A stretch of 64,000 bases of DNA from Allotamlana fucoidanivorans (GTDB lineage: Bacteria > Bacteroidota > Bacteroidia > Flavobacteriales > Flavobacteriaceae). Each line of letters begins with the position of its first letter. Within the stretch, counting starts at the first letter, position 1. The position numbers and the translations under genes are program-made. The stretch is from positions 620,001-684,000 of the forward strand of contig NZ_CP074074.1 in assembly GCF_045788535.1 (NCBI RefSeq). Direction: 5' to 3'. This document shows positions 10,801 through 18,418 of the stretch, piece by piece. The notes beneath the pieces are model-generated. The model saw only the letters and a program-made list of their open reading frames with translations, had not been told where the DNA came from and ran no database searches.

Positions 10801-12176
10801 ACTTCATCATTATTCAATCTTTGATTTAATGAAATGTATCCTAATTCTGTATTTAAAGTATACTCTTGACCCACCGTTAGTTTTCTAGCATTTTCAAGTT
10901 TGGCGTAATCAAAACCTTCATTAACATTTGATACTAAAATACCTGATTGCACTGTAGCTATATCTCTAATAGCCTCCGTAAGTTGTGAGCCTGCCCCGCC
11001 AATATTTGTAGGATCAAAATTATTATTACCATTGTCAGGTATGGCACCAGGACCAACATTAATAAAACCAGGAGGCGGTGTTTGCAATCCTAATTTATCC
11101 GATTCTCCAAGATCTTGAAGTGCTACAACATTTCTAACATTTTCGGTTCTGTTGCTACGGTTGGTCACCCAAACTTCAAGTCTAGTAATTTGCAACCCTT
11201 TATTGTTGATAAACGGATAGTTTTTAAGCGCTTCATCATAAGTATCTCTAAAATACTGCGCTAAAAAGAAGTGTCGGTTTTCATCATATTCCCTAATAAA
11301 GAACTCAAATTCTTCAAGAGTACCCCCTCCTTGTGCTATCACGGTATTTGACTGTGATTTCTGTTCAGAAAACACCCCTGTAACCGTGGTTTTACCAAAC
11401 TGAAGCTGTGCCTTTACACCAAACAAACTTTGCGCTCCTGTAATCAAGGAACTGTTAAGCGGCATGCTTACATTACCTACTTCAATTTTTTGAACAATAT
11501 CATCTTCTGTTGGGGTATATTCTAATTTAACGAGGTTTTGAAAATCGAAAGTAGATTGTGTATCGTAATTCGCATTAATCTGTAACCTTGTGCCTACTTT
11601 GCCCAATAAACTTAAACTGATGCGTTGATCAAAATCAAAGGTAAAATTACTTCTGTTTCTTGGAGAAAAAGATGGATTGTCTTGTTTTGAATACAACACC
11701 CCTAAGTCCATTTCAACAGAACCTTGCGGAATAACCTCAATGGTATTTCCTCCAAAAATGGTTTCAAACAAACCTGATTTCACATAAAACTCTGGCAACA
11801 AATTTTTACGTTCATCTTCGGCACCATCTTTCTTACCATCAAAAGCATCAATCTTTTGCTTGTAATAACTTCTTACGTTTTCTTTAGCAACCAAAACATA
11901 ATACTCTTCTGGCGTTAAAATGACAGGGTAGTTAATATTAAAACTTCCTATTTTTTCAGTATATATATAGCGATCTGTTATGGGATCATAGGTATATTTT
12001 GACTCAATGCTATTAGGGTTTGGAATATCAATTTTACCTAAACTAAAACCTGTTTGTACAGAGTCTTTAGGCTGAGGTGTTTGCTGAGACCATAAAATAC
12101 ATGAGAAACTCAACAAAATCACCAAAAAAAAGTATTTCCTAATAGATTTATAAAATAAACGGTTAGTTATGTTCAA
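4887..12176 (-). CDS. sprA: Type IX secretion outer-membrane translocon SprA (Sov)
   Basis: The protein has 2429 residues, the usual size of SprA. An N-terminal signal peptide ends near residue 31 (LWSQ). Long repeated beta-rich segments match the SprA family, including blocks such as RGSVRVTAGGRVLVEGIDYTVNY and a final strand ending in IRYNFGN. In gliding flavobacteria SprA forms the giant 36-strand barrel through which type IX secretion substrates leave the cell, and it is needed for gliding. The order maeB-ruvA-sprA-gcvH is compact: ruvA ends 6 bases before sprA starts. The frame is intact throughout, so the translocon is likely functional. Other T9SS core genes (sprE, sprT, porV, gldKLMN) are not in this window. 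Confidence 0.96.
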   Translation of the reverse strand: MNITNRLFYKSIRKYFFLVILLSFSCILWSQQTPQPKDSVQTGFSLGKIDIPNPNSIESKYTYDPITDRYIYTEKIGSFNINYPVILTPEEYYVLVAKENVRSYYKQKIDAFDGKKDGAEDERKNLLPEFYVKSGLFETIFGGNTIEVIPQGSVEMDLGVLYSKQDNPSFSPRNRSNFTFDFDQRISLSLLGKVGTRLQINANYDTQSTFDFQNLVKLEYTPTEDDIVQKIEVGNVSMPLNSSLITGAQSLFGVKAQLQFGKTTVTGVFSEQKSQSNTVIAQGGGTLEEFEFFIREYDENRHFFLAQYFRDTYDEALKNYPFINNKGLQITRLEVWVTNRSNRTENVRNVVALQDLGESDKLGLQTPPPGFINVGPGAIPDNGNNNFDPTNIGGAGSQLTEAIRDIATVQSGILVSNVNEGFDYAKLENARKLTVGQEYTLNTELGYISLNQRLNNDEVLAVAFQYTLGGKVYQVGEFANDGIDATNVETNPDGNVINVVNTNLVLKMLKSSVTSVTLPVWDLMMKNIYDTGAYNLSQDDFKLNIFYNEASPLNFIKPVGDQFDLDINGNPVSGGTNEKDLLQNVPLLRVFNLDKLNFNNDPQTRGDGFFDFVPGITVIPQNGKIVFTSAEPFGEYLFNVLGGGNYEDITSFNPDQAKYVYDVLYKSTKTAALEEVEKNKFKLKGRYKASGGDGIPIGSFNVPRGSVRVTAGGRVLVEGIDYTVNYQLGRVQILDEALKASNTPIEVSTENNAVFGQQTRRFTGVNIEHKFNENFVLGGTLLNLNERPITQKANYGTESINNSIFGINGNYATKVPFLTRLVNKLPNIDTDVESNLSLRGEFAYLAPGAPKGTNLNGEATSYIDDFEGSQNGIDLKSQLSWFLSSRPLDLNVPSNPNEDENGIQNGYQRAMLNWYSIDPIFYSSQRPTGISDDDLSGLYTSRVFINELFPDRDLVQGQTSVLFTLDLAYYPNERGPYNFDPNAANGTIPNPAESWAGITRQITSTDFEQQNVEYIDFWVQDPFQGNPNNPGGKLVFNLGNISEDIIKDGKKLYENGLPKDGDISLLTPTSWGTVTPQNQSLIYAFDSEGQERINQDVGYDGYNDQAERDFITENGLDPNYASLDDPANDNYAYFLNAEGDIFERYKRYNGVQGNTPDSFSNTDRGANTQPDVEDINRDNTMNTIDSYFEYELELTRQNLPTSQSDFENLPETNPLKKFLRDFKERDRQLPNGDVAQKVRWYQFRIPVEGPHVKEVGGITDLRSVRFARIYLKEFQEPTVFRFGTLDLVRSDWRRFTLPLDKNDPDPDDPQTEFTVGIIGTLENDGRYQSPPGIEPERLFNNNTVVRQNEQSLVVKVCGLEPEDSRGVFKNINIDMRQYKKMRMFMHAEDQDKAMGGLGDKDLVGFIRMGNDLVDNFYQIELPLQVSTSTTRDGLWPTNNEINLPIEILGKIKAQGISDMTLGNEDPTFYDVIDGDIVEVSNPYSGYVLGQHRVAIKGNPNYGDIRSLMVGVKNATTGDELCAEVWFNELRLSDLDNEGGWAAVVSMDSNVADFANVSATGRQSTSGFGSLEQGPSQRSLEDVQQYDVVTNVNVGQLLPKKWGVQVPFNYGQSEELITPKYDQFYKDLTLNSRLDAANSREEKEVIRQQSEDYTKRQSINFIGVRKIRTTDKKPRFYDVENFTLNYSFNKVEHRDFEIEKSENKMLRLGANYAHNFNSKSVEPFKKNDSLFIGKYWKILKDFNFNPLPTSFTVNTDLNRQFNRQKFREVDLTGENIAIEELFRRNYTFDFQYTINYNLTKSLQLNFTAANNNIVRNYFKNNDLIAGEQDENLDVWDGILDFGDPNRQSQNLGLTYQIPLNKIPMFSFVDATYQYNGTFQWQKGSDLFGNVELNGTSYDLGNTVQNSNVHNLNTSLDMNRLYKYIGLTKKPVTRVRSRNAAGGPPGANANQAKPSKSKGQGGRKLLNAGIDILTSIKRIQANYSENNGTFLPGYMQTPGFIGTLKPTVGFTFGSQSDIRYAAAKRGWLTVFPEFNQQYTTTHTQQIDLSASLQPVRDLKIDVVGNRTYYKNYAENYRVDNLGGTLQYQSLTPNTFGNFSISSIMIATAFEKSDQVSSKAFTEFRSNRLKVAERLARDFYGTDNYGRDQEGYPLGFGKNNQKVLLPSFLAAYQGQDANKVKTRALRDVPIPNWDLKYTGFMKFTWFKNHFRRFSVTHGYRSSYNINQFTTNLNLNLDPDANEQPVPGLPYPDQPQEALDQAGNYKNKTLYSNVNLTEMFSPLVRLDFEMKNSIKILAEVKKDRLLSLSFDNNLMTEVKGNEFILGLGYRIKDLRIRSKLAGPQKRIVSDLNMKADVSVRDNKTIVRYLDLDNNQITSGQTIWGVKYSADYAFSKNLTGIFYFDYTFSEYAISTAFPQTTIRSGVTIRYNFGN

Positions 12177-12182
12177 AATATT

Positions 12183-12764
12183 CTATAAGTTTTTTAAAGC
12201 CTGTTTGATCAAGGTTTCTACATCCGCATCAGGTTGTGCCACCAAAATTTTATCTACTACACGTTCTGCCTGTTTTTTAACAAAACCAAGAACTTCTAAA
12301 GCAGATAACGCTTCATCTTTGTTGGTATTGCCTTTTGAAACCGAAACTTCATCAATATCGTAAATCTTTAAGATTTTATCTTTCAAATCAAGAATAACAC
12401 GTTGTGCCGTTTTTGCTCCAATACCTTTAATGGACTGAATTAAGGTCACATCACCTGTACCGATTCCTTCTCTAACCTGTTTTGGTGTTAAGGAAGACAA
12501 CATGGTTCTGGCTATATTAGCACCTATGCCACTTACAGAAATCAATAGTCTAAATATTTCACGTTCAGCTAGAGACGAAAACCCATACAAGGTATGCGCA
12601 TCTTCTTTAACCTGAAGATGTGTATATAGTTTTAGGAATTCACCATCAGGAATTTGAGAAAAAGTATGTAACGAAATATGCAACAAATAGCCCACTCCAT
12701 TACAATCTATAACCACATGTGTAGGATTTTTATCAGTGAGTTTTCCTTGAATATGATTTATCAT
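12183..12764 (-). CDS. ruvA: Holliday junction branch-migration protein RuvA
   Basis: RuvA binds Holliday junctions as a tetramer and loads the RuvB helicase during recombination. The 193-residue protein starts MINHIQGKL, the usual RuvA beginning; the open frame has three extra codons (MLF) upstream. An OB-fold lies at about residues 1-62. Helix-hairpin-helix motifs follow (LISVSGIGANIARTML and LIQSIKGIGAKTAQRVIL), then the C-terminal RuvB-interacting domain with ALEVLGFVKKQAERVV. It lies 6 bases upstream of sprA and is probably cotranscribed with it. Its partner ruvB is at 19997-21019 in a different unit. Confidence 0.96.
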   Translation of the reverse strand: MINHIQGKLTDKNPTHVVIDCNGVGYLLHISLHTFSQIPDGEFLKLYTHLQVKEDAHTLYGFSSLAEREIFRLLISVSGIGANIARTMLSSLTPKQVREGIGTGDVTLIQSIKGIGAKTAQRVILDLKDKILKIYDIDEVSVSKGNTNKDEALSALEVLGFVKKQAERVVDKILVAQPDADVETLIKQALKNL

Positions 12765-12816
12765 GAATAGCAATTGGTTAATCGATCAAATGTAATAAAA
12801 TTATTTACATATTAAT

Positions 12817-15114
12817 CTATTCACTATCGGCATTTGCATTCGGATTTCCTTGTTTATACTGCGCATCAATAACAGCTATTGCCGTCATATTCACAATTTC
12901 GTCTACACTAGCTCCTAATTGCAAAATATGAACAGGTTTTTTCATACCCAACATAATTGGACCAATAGAATCTGCTTCATGTAATTCTTTTAATAGCTTA
13001 TAAGTAATGTTTGCCGAATCTAGATTAGGGAATATCAAAGAGTTAACTTTTTTACCAGCTAATTTAGAGAACGGAAATTTTTCTCGAAGCATTTCATCAT
13101 TTAATGCAAAATCGGTCTGCAGCTCTCCATCTACAATCATATCTGGATGATTTCTATGTAAATAAGACACCGCTTCTCTAACTTTAGAAGCTCTTTCGTT
13201 GTCTGATGACCCAAAATTAGAATAGGAAATCATAGCGGTTACAGGGTTTAGTCCAAACATTTTTATAACCTGAGAGGTCATTTGTGTTATTTTGGCCAGT
13301 GTTTTCCAGTCTGGATCAATATTTATAGAGGTATCACTCAAAAACATGGGACCTCTTTTAGTCATCATGATATTGGTGGTTGCAACCTTACTTACCCCTT
13401 TTGCCATACCAATAAGTTCAAGCATTGGTTTTACCACGGTTGGATAGTTACGAGAATACCCTGAAATTAAACCATCGGCATCGCCTTCATTGACCATCAT
13501 GGCTGCAAAATAATTTCGTTCACGCATCAAGCGCTGTGCAGAATACAGTGTAACCCCTCTTCGTTGACGTTGCTTCCAATAAACTTCGGCATAACGATTT
13601 TTACATTCGTTTTCTTCTTCCGTTTTAGGGTCTCTAATTTCAATATCACCTTCAAACTCTATTTCTGCCATTAATGCCTCAATCGTTTCTCTTCTTCCTA
13701 AAAGAATAGGAATAGCAATACCCTCTTCATAAACAATTTGTGCGGCTTTCAAAACATCTAAATGATCAGCTTCAGCAAAAACAATGCGTTTAGGGCTTAA
13801 CTTAGCTCTGTTTAAAAGTAGTCTGACCAGTTTATTATCTGACCCCAGCCTTTCTAGTAATGAATCTTTATACTTTTCCCAATCTTTTATTGTTTTATCA
13901 GCAACTCCAGATTCTATAGCTGCTTTAGCTACAGCAGGAGGAACTTCGGCAATTAGCCTTGGATCAAATGGTTTAGGAATAATATAGTCTTTACCAAAGG
14001 TTAATTTTGTTTCCCCATAAGCCACATTAACTTGTTCTGGAACAGGCTCTTTGGCTAGTTTAGCTAAGGCTTTTACCGCCGCCATTTTCATCTCTTCATT
14101 GATTTTTGTTGCCCTAACATCTAAAGCACCACGGAAAATGAACGGAAACCCTAAAACATTGTTTACCTGATTAGGATGATCACTACGCCCTGTGGCCATA
14201 ATAATATCCTTACGCGTAGCTACTGCTAATTCATATTTTATTTCTGGATCTGGATTTGCCATAGCAAAAACAATAGGATTGTTTGCCATAGCCAATAACA
14301 TGTCTGGTGATACAATATTAGCCATTGAAAGTCCTATAAATACATCGGCATCTTTCATGGCCTCATCAAGTGTGTCTATTTTTCTATGTGTAGCAAATTC
14401 GGCCTTTTCTTGCGTTAAATTTTCCCTATCGTCTCTAATCACCCCTTTACTATCAAGCATCACCATATTCTCTTTCTTTGCTCCACAAGCTTGATATAAT
14501 CGAGAACAAGAGATGGCAGCAGCGCCAGCGCCGCTTATCACAATCTTTACATCTGCCATGCTCTTTCCTGCTATTTCAACGGCATTTATAAGAGCCGCCG
14601 CAGAAATAATTGCCGTTCCATGCTGATCATCATGCATCACAGGAATATTGAGTTCTTCCTTCAGCCTGCGTTCAATTTCAAAAGCTTCAGGGGCTTTTAT
14701 ATCTTCTAAGTTGATGCCTCCAAACGTTGGGGCTATATTCTTTACAGTTTGAATAAACTCATCAACATTTTCAGTACCTACTTCAATATCAAAAACATCA
14801 ATATCAGCAAAAATTTTAAACAACAAGCCTTTCCCTTCCATTACGGGTTTTGATGCTTCCGGCCCAATATTACCTAACCCTAAAACAGCGGTACCATTTG
14901 AGATTACTGCAACCAAATTTCCTTTTGCGGTGTACTTATAAGCAGCATCCTTGTTTTTCTCAATTTCTAAGCATGGGGCGGCAACTCCAGGAGAATACGC
15001 TAAAGACAAATCTCTTTGAGTTGCATATTTTTTTGTTGGAACTACTTTTATCTTACCAGGCTTTGGTTTTGCATGGTAAATTAGGGCCTCTCTTCTTTTA
15101 CTCTCTTCGCTCAT
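12817..15114 (-). CDS. maeB: NADP-dependent malic enzyme with phosphotransacetylase-like domain
   Basis: The protein decarboxylates malate to pyruvate with reduction of NADP, supplying NADPH and pyruvate in the cytoplasm. Its 765 residues match MaeB-type fusions. Residues 1 to about 390 form the malic enzyme, with SPGVAAPCLEI, the HDDQHGTAI catalytic segment and the dinucleotide-binding VISGAGAAAIS. Residues from about 425 to the end form a phosphate acetyl/butyryltransferase-like domain (SAQRLMRERNYFAAMM, SGYSRNYPTVV), usually regulatory and bound by acetyl-CoA in this class. It is the first gene of the apparent maeB-ruvA-sprA unit. Confidence 0.95.
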   Translation of the reverse strand: MSEESKRREALIYHAKPKPGKIKVVPTKKYATQRDLSLAYSPGVAAPCLEIEKNKDAAYKYTAKGNLVAVISNGTAVLGLGNIGPEASKPVMEGKGLLFKIFADIDVFDIEVGTENVDEFIQTVKNIAPTFGGINLEDIKAPEAFEIERRLKEELNIPVMHDDQHGTAIISAAALINAVEIAGKSMADVKIVISGAGAAAISCSRLYQACGAKKENMVMLDSKGVIRDDRENLTQEKAEFATHRKIDTLDEAMKDADVFIGLSMANIVSPDMLLAMANNPIVFAMANPDPEIKYELAVATRKDIIMATGRSDHPNQVNNVLGFPFIFRGALDVRATKINEEMKMAAVKALAKLAKEPVPEQVNVAYGETKLTFGKDYIIPKPFDPRLIAEVPPAVAKAAIESGVADKTIKDWEKYKDSLLERLGSDNKLVRLLLNRAKLSPKRIVFAEADHLDVLKAAQIVYEEGIAIPILLGRRETIEALMAEIEFEGDIEIRDPKTEEENECKNRYAEVYWKQRQRRGVTLYSAQRLMRERNYFAAMMVNEGDADGLISGYSRNYPTVVKPMLELIGMAKGVSKVATTNIMMTKRGPMFLSDTSINIDPDWKTLAKITQMTSQVIKMFGLNPVTAMISYSNFGSSDNERASKVREAVSYLHRNHPDMIVDGELQTDFALNDEMLREKFPFSKLAGKKVNSLIFPNLDSANITYKLLKELHEADSIGPIMLGMKKPVHILQLGASVDEIVNMTAIAVIDAQYKQGNPNANADSE

Positions 15115-15139
15115 AAAAATGGATTTTTAACTGAACTAA

Positions 15140-15147
15140 CAAAGATA
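15140..15147 (-). promoter_or_regulatory. -7 promoter element of maeB
   Basis: TATCTTTG on the minus strand matches TAnnTTTG exactly and lies 25 bases upstream of the maeB ATG. No clear TTG at the usual spacing was seen. Confidence 0.5.
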
Positions 15148-15212
15148 ATAATCCTTTCTACGTATGCGTCATTCTTTTAAAAAATTGATATAGCTTTTGT
15201 ATTATAACAACA

Positions 15213-15902
15213 TCACGCTTTAAAAAATTGCCAAACTTGTTGTTTGTAAGATCTTGAAACAGTAAGGCTCCAGGTAGAATTTACCACAACTTCCTTTCCT
15301 TTTAGTAGGGAGAACTCCGGATTGACCAAAAATGACCGATGAATCCTTAAAAAATCAGGGAGCCTATTTTCCCATTCCGATATTTTTACGGTATTCTTAT
15401 AGTTACTTCCGTCAATTAACATAACTATTGTAAAATCACTTCTACTCTCTATAAAAGCTATTTGATTTATTGGCAATACGGTTCTTTTTCTATTACTATA
15501 TATAGTAACTGTTTCTCGTTTTTTACTCGAATCATTCTTAAAAAGCACATATTCTAGCAGCAAAAAAAAGCTTAAAACTAACCAAATAAAAACTGGATTA
15601 ATTAAAATTTCATCTATAATATTGGCCTTTAATTCAATGAAATACCAATAAACAATAGTAACCGCTAGGTACCCCCAAAACAGCGTAATTATAGCAAGAA
15701 AAAAGAATCGATTCCATTTTTTTATTCCTTTTAAGGGTTTTATTTTGGTAATACTATGCTTTACAATGAAAACAACTGGCAACAAAAACAAGGCCACAAG
15801 CCAAGCATTCCAAAATACAGGTAATGAATTTTGAAGCAAAATGGCAATAATTAGCGACGCAACTAACCAAAATATAATTTTATAAATAGAAGTTCTTGTC
15901 AT
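15213..15902 (-). CDS. Membrane-anchored LytTR-family transcription regulator
   Basis: The protein has 229 residues. Four hydrophobic helices occupy about residues 8-120. A C-terminal LytTR DNA-binding domain follows (about 130-229), containing INQIAFIESRSDFTIV and LPDFLRIHRSFLVNPEF, both typical of LytTR. LytTR proteins bind imperfect direct repeats; in many the domain follows a response-regulator receiver, but here it follows a membrane region, so the signal is presumably sensed in the membrane. The gene is divergent from the small ExbB-like gene at 16055, an arrangement common for a regulator and its target. A matching pair TTTCAAAA (15904-15911) and TTTTGAAA (15937-15944) lies next to its start. 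Confidence 0.85.
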   Translation of the reverse strand: MTRTSIYKIIFWLVASLIIAILLQNSLPVFWNAWLVALFLLPVVFIVKHSITKIKPLKGIKKWNRFFFLAIITLFWGYLAVTIVYWYFIELKANIIDEILINPVFIWLVLSFFLLLEYVLFKNDSSKKRETVTIYSNRKRTVLPINQIAFIESRSDFTIVMLIDGSNYKNTVKISEWENRLPDFLRIHRSFLVNPEFSLLKGKEVVVNSTWSLTVSRSYKQQVWQFFKA

Positions 15903-16021
15903 ATTTCAAAAATATAACAATTCAATAAGAATGTCCTTTTGAAAGTGGGTGCCTCCTATTTAATATCGGATTTAACACCTCCAGCTCGGTTTTTAACATG
16001 CTTAAAAACAGATGTTATTCA

Positions 16022-16029
16022 TACTTTTG
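16022..16029 (+). promoter_or_regulatory. -7 promoter element of the ExbB-like gene
   Basis: TACTTTTG matches TAnnTTTG exactly, 25 bases before the ATG at 16055. A -33 TTG at the usual distance is not evident, which would fit an activator-dependent promoter. Confidence 0.5.
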
Positions 16030-16054
16030 AAGTATCAATTTAAAACAAAAAATT

Positions 16055-16369
16055 ATGTTAGATTTATTTTATCAAGGTGGATTATTATTTATGACCTTAT
16101 TAACCATTTTATTAATTGGTGTCATTGTATCATTTTTGAAATTCCCAAAGTGGACTAAGGAAGTGGGATTATTAGCGCTTTCTACCGGAATTTTAGGTCA
16201 AATTATAGGTTTGTATTCTGCTTTTCAAGGCATTGAGCAAATGGGAGCTGTTAGCCAGCAAATGATGGCTGGTGGATTAAAAGTGAGTTCTATTACAACT
16301 ATTTATGGCTTAGTTATTTATGTGATATCATTACTACTTCAATTAGCTAAAAAAATTAAACTCAGCTAA
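16055..16369 (+). CDS. Minimal MotA/TolQ/ExbB-like membrane protein
   Basis: The protein has only 104 residues with three hydrophobic segments (about 8-28, 34-58 and 79-98). The stretch LSTGILGQIIGLYSAFQG, followed by MMAGGLKVSSITTIYGL, reproduces the two conserved pore helices of MotA/TolQ/ExbB proton-channel proteins. It lacks the long cytoplasmic insertion of classical ExbB and no exbD is adjacent. It may be a stand-alone variant of that fold, possibly without a channel function. Its divergent neighbour is a membrane LytTR regulator, a plausible controller. Family resemblance is good; function is not known. Confidence 0.7.
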   Translation: MLDLFYQGGLLFMTLLTILLIGVIVSFLKFPKWTKEVGLLALSTGILGQIIGLYSAFQGIEQMGAVSQQMMAGGLKVSSITTIYGLVIYVISLLLQLAKKIKLS

Positions 16370-16390
16370 TCCGATATAGACAATGATGTC

Positions 16391-17311
16391 CTAGATTTTC
16401 AAAAAATCGATATTGCGTTTTAGTCCTGAAAATTTGGTTCGCTTAACCGCTGACTTCTTAAACACTTTACTAAAGGTTTCTTGAGTTAGGTCTTCCCAAT
16501 CTCTTTTAGTCATGTTAAGCAATTCTGGGTTCGGATTAAATAAAGGTTCGCTATGAGGTTTCGAAAACCGATTCCAAGGACAAACATCCTGACACACATC
16601 ACAACCAAACATCCAATCGTCAAACTGATCTTTGAATGCTGTTGGAAGATTATCTTTTAGCTCTATAGTAAAATACGAAATGCATTTGCTGCCATCTACC
16701 ACATAAGGTGCTGTAATAGCTTGTGTTGGGCATGCATCAATACAAGCTGTACAAGTCCCGCAATGATCTGTAGTGGGCGGGTCATATTCTAACTCTAAAT
16801 CTACTATCAATTCAGCAATAAAATAAAAGGAGCCTACCTGCTGGGTAATTAAATTACTATGTTTTCCTATCCAGCCTAAACCACTTTTAGCGGCCCATGC
16901 TTTATCTAATACTGGAGCTGAATCAACAAACGCGCGTCCGTTAACCTCGCCAATTTCATCACGGATACTTTGTAAAAAAAGTCTCAGTTTATCTTTAATC
17001 ACAAAATGGTAATCTGTTCCGTAAGCATATTTAGAAAGCTTGTAGCTATCAGTATTTTGAGTCTCATTAGGGTAATAATTCAGAAGCAAGGATATAACAC
17101 TTTTTGAACCTTCAACAAGTTTTGTAGGATCCAAACGTTTATCAAAATGATTTTCCATATACTGCATCTTACCATGCATGTTGTTTGTCAACCATTTTTC
17201 TAATCGCGGTGCTTCTTCTTCAAGAAACTGGGCTTTGCTAATACCACAAGACAAAAAACCGAGACGCTTAGCTTCGGTTTTTATAAATTTCGAATGATTG
17301 TAGCTCTTCAC
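16391..17311 (-). CDS. queG: Epoxyqueuosine reductase
   Basis: QueG reduces epoxyqueuosine to queuosine in the wobble position of tRNAs with GUN anticodons, using cobalamin and two 4Fe-4S clusters. The 306-residue protein shows ferredoxin-type cysteines C184, C187, C190, C194 and C237, C240, C244. The acidic active-site segment FVDSAPVLDK has D130 as the likely catalytic residue. The start is GTG: an in-frame TAG lies only one codon upstream and is contributed by the inverted repeat of the inserted IS30 element. The coding region is complete, but its natural upstream sequence has been moved about 1.1 kb away. Confidence 0.92.
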   Translation of the reverse strand: MKSYNHSKFIKTEAKRLGFLSCGISKAQFLEEEAPRLEKWLTNNMHGKMQYMENHFDKRLDPTKLVEGSKSVISLLLNYYPNETQNTDSYKLSKYAYGTDYHFVIKDKLRLFLQSIRDEIGEVNGRAFVDSAPVLDKAWAAKSGLGWIGKHSNLITQQVGSFYFIAELIVDLELEYDPPTTDHCGTCTACIDACPTQAITAPYVVDGSKCISYFTIELKDNLPTAFKDQFDDWMFGCDVCQDVCPWNRFSKPHSEPLFNPNPELLNMTKRDWEDLTQETFSKVFKKSAVKRTKFSGLKRNIDFLKI

Positions 17312-17314
17312 TTT

Positions 17315-17340
17315 CTAAGTTCAATTAATAAGTGCAACAC
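17315..17340. repeat. Left terminal inverted repeat of the IS30 element
   Basis: Its reverse complement begins GTGTTGCACTTAT, identical to the right repeat, then differs at three adjacent bases and resumes TTGAACT. In total 22 of 26 positions match. The left repeat ends four bases from the queG GTG codon. Confidence 0.85.
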
Positions 17341-17347
17341 GAATATT

Positions 17348-17379
17348 TAAAATAGATGGGGCTAGCCCCATCTATTTTA
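17348..17379. other. 32-bp perfect palindrome inside the IS30 element
   Basis: The sequence is a perfect palindrome centred between 17363 and 17364 on GCTAGC, with arms reading TAAAATAGATGGGGCT. It lies between the left terminal repeat and the transposase ATG (25 bases downstream). It can form a hairpin in transcripts from either side, so it may stop read-in transcription or read-out towards queG. Confidence 0.7.
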
Positions 17380-17404
17380 GGCTCAATATTTATATTCGTT
17401 TTGG

Positions 17405-18412
17405 ATGAAACATTATAAACAATTGACCTTACCACAAAGGTATCAAATCTCTGCGTTATTAGATGCAGGAATAAGTATTACTCAAATAGCTAAAACAATA
17501 GGTTTTAATAAGAGTAGTATATCACGAGAATTAAAGAGGAATACACCAAGTAGAGGCCGAACATCTGGTAAATACTTGCCAGAACACGCCCATCAAAAGA
17601 CAAATGACAGGCATTGTACCAAAACAAAGTCTATAGCGTTGACAGATCAGCTTAAAGAACGTATTGCTGGATTAATGGAATATGAGAAATGGAGCCCAGA
17701 ACTCATAGCTAAAAGACTTGCTAAAGAAGCTGAAACCTGCGTGAGTCACGAGACTATTTATAAATGGATATGGACTGCAAAACATAGCAATCATAGAAAA
17801 CACAAACGCTACAAGAACCTTTACAAACACCTACGCCATACAGGTAGAAGGCAAAAAAGGAACAATGTAAAGGATAAACGAGGTGCAATAACAGGGCGCG
17901 TAGGCATAGATAAACGTCCCCAGGTCGTAAACCAACGTTCTCGCATTGGAGATATAGAAGTAGATTTAATGATGGGAAGCAACCACAAATCAGCGTTATT
18001 AGTAATGACAGATAGAACAACATTGATAACTATGATAGAAAAACTGGGTAGTAAAAATGCAGATGAAGTCTATCAAAAAATGAGTAAAAGACTCACAAAC
18101 TTTAACTCATCTTGGATAAAGACCATAACTTTTGATAATGGAAAAGAATTTGCACAACACAATAAAATAGCGAAAGACTTAAATGTAAAAACATACTTTA
18201 CAAGACCATATACCTCTCAGGATAAAGGAACAGTAGAAAATAGAATAGGCGTTATAAGAAGGTTTTTTCCAAAGAAAACAGACCTTAGAGAAGTATCAAT
18301 CAAAAGAATAAAAGAAGTTGAAAAATTACTAAATTACAGACCTATTAGAAAGTTTAATTATAATAACCCTATTGAAGTCCTAAATAATAAGTGTGTTGCA
18401 CTTATGGGTTGA
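17405..18412 (+). CDS. IS30-family transposase
   Basis: The protein has 335 residues. An N-terminal helix-turn-helix (about residues 8-45, with LTLPQRYQISALLDAG and GFNKSSISREL) is followed by a basic linker and a DDE integrase-type core. The likely catalytic triad is D187 (IEVDLM), D244 (TFDNGKEF) and E278 (GTVENRIG), the spacing expected for IS30. The last codons are formed by the right inverted repeat and the stop lies within it. A TATATTCG at 17391-17398 is one base away from the -7 consensus and could drive it. The frame is uninterrupted. Confidence 0.95.
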   Translation: MKHYKQLTLPQRYQISALLDAGISITQIAKTIGFNKSSISRELKRNTPSRGRTSGKYLPEHAHQKTNDRHCTKTKSIALTDQLKERIAGLMEYEKWSPELIAKRLAKEAETCVSHETIYKWIWTAKHSNHRKHKRYKNLYKHLRHTGRRQKRNNVKDKRGAITGRVGIDKRPQVVNQRSRIGDIEVDLMMGSNHKSALLVMTDRTTLITMIEKLGSKNADEVYQKMSKRLTNFNSSWIKTITFDNGKEFAQHNKIAKDLNVKTYFTRPYTSQDKGTVENRIGVIRRFFPKKTDLREVSIKRIKEVEKLLNYRPIRKFNYNNPIEVLNNKCVALMG

Positions 18413-18418
18413 ACTCAG
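18393..18418. repeat. Right terminal inverted repeat of the IS30 element
   Basis: The sequence starts GTGTTGCACTTATGGG and pairs with 17315-17340 at 22 of 26 positions. It contains the transposase stop codon. Confidence 0.85.

Noticed and set aside
4887..12176. Short frames on both strands inside sprA, for example 5678-5869, 6847-7047 and 7381-7677
   Set aside because: They lie within a clear 2429-codon gene, have no start signals or family resemblance, and are shadows of it.
12817..15116. Plus-strand frames inside maeB (13282, 13784, 14192, 14850)
   Set aside because: All are antisense shadows of a complete malic enzyme gene.
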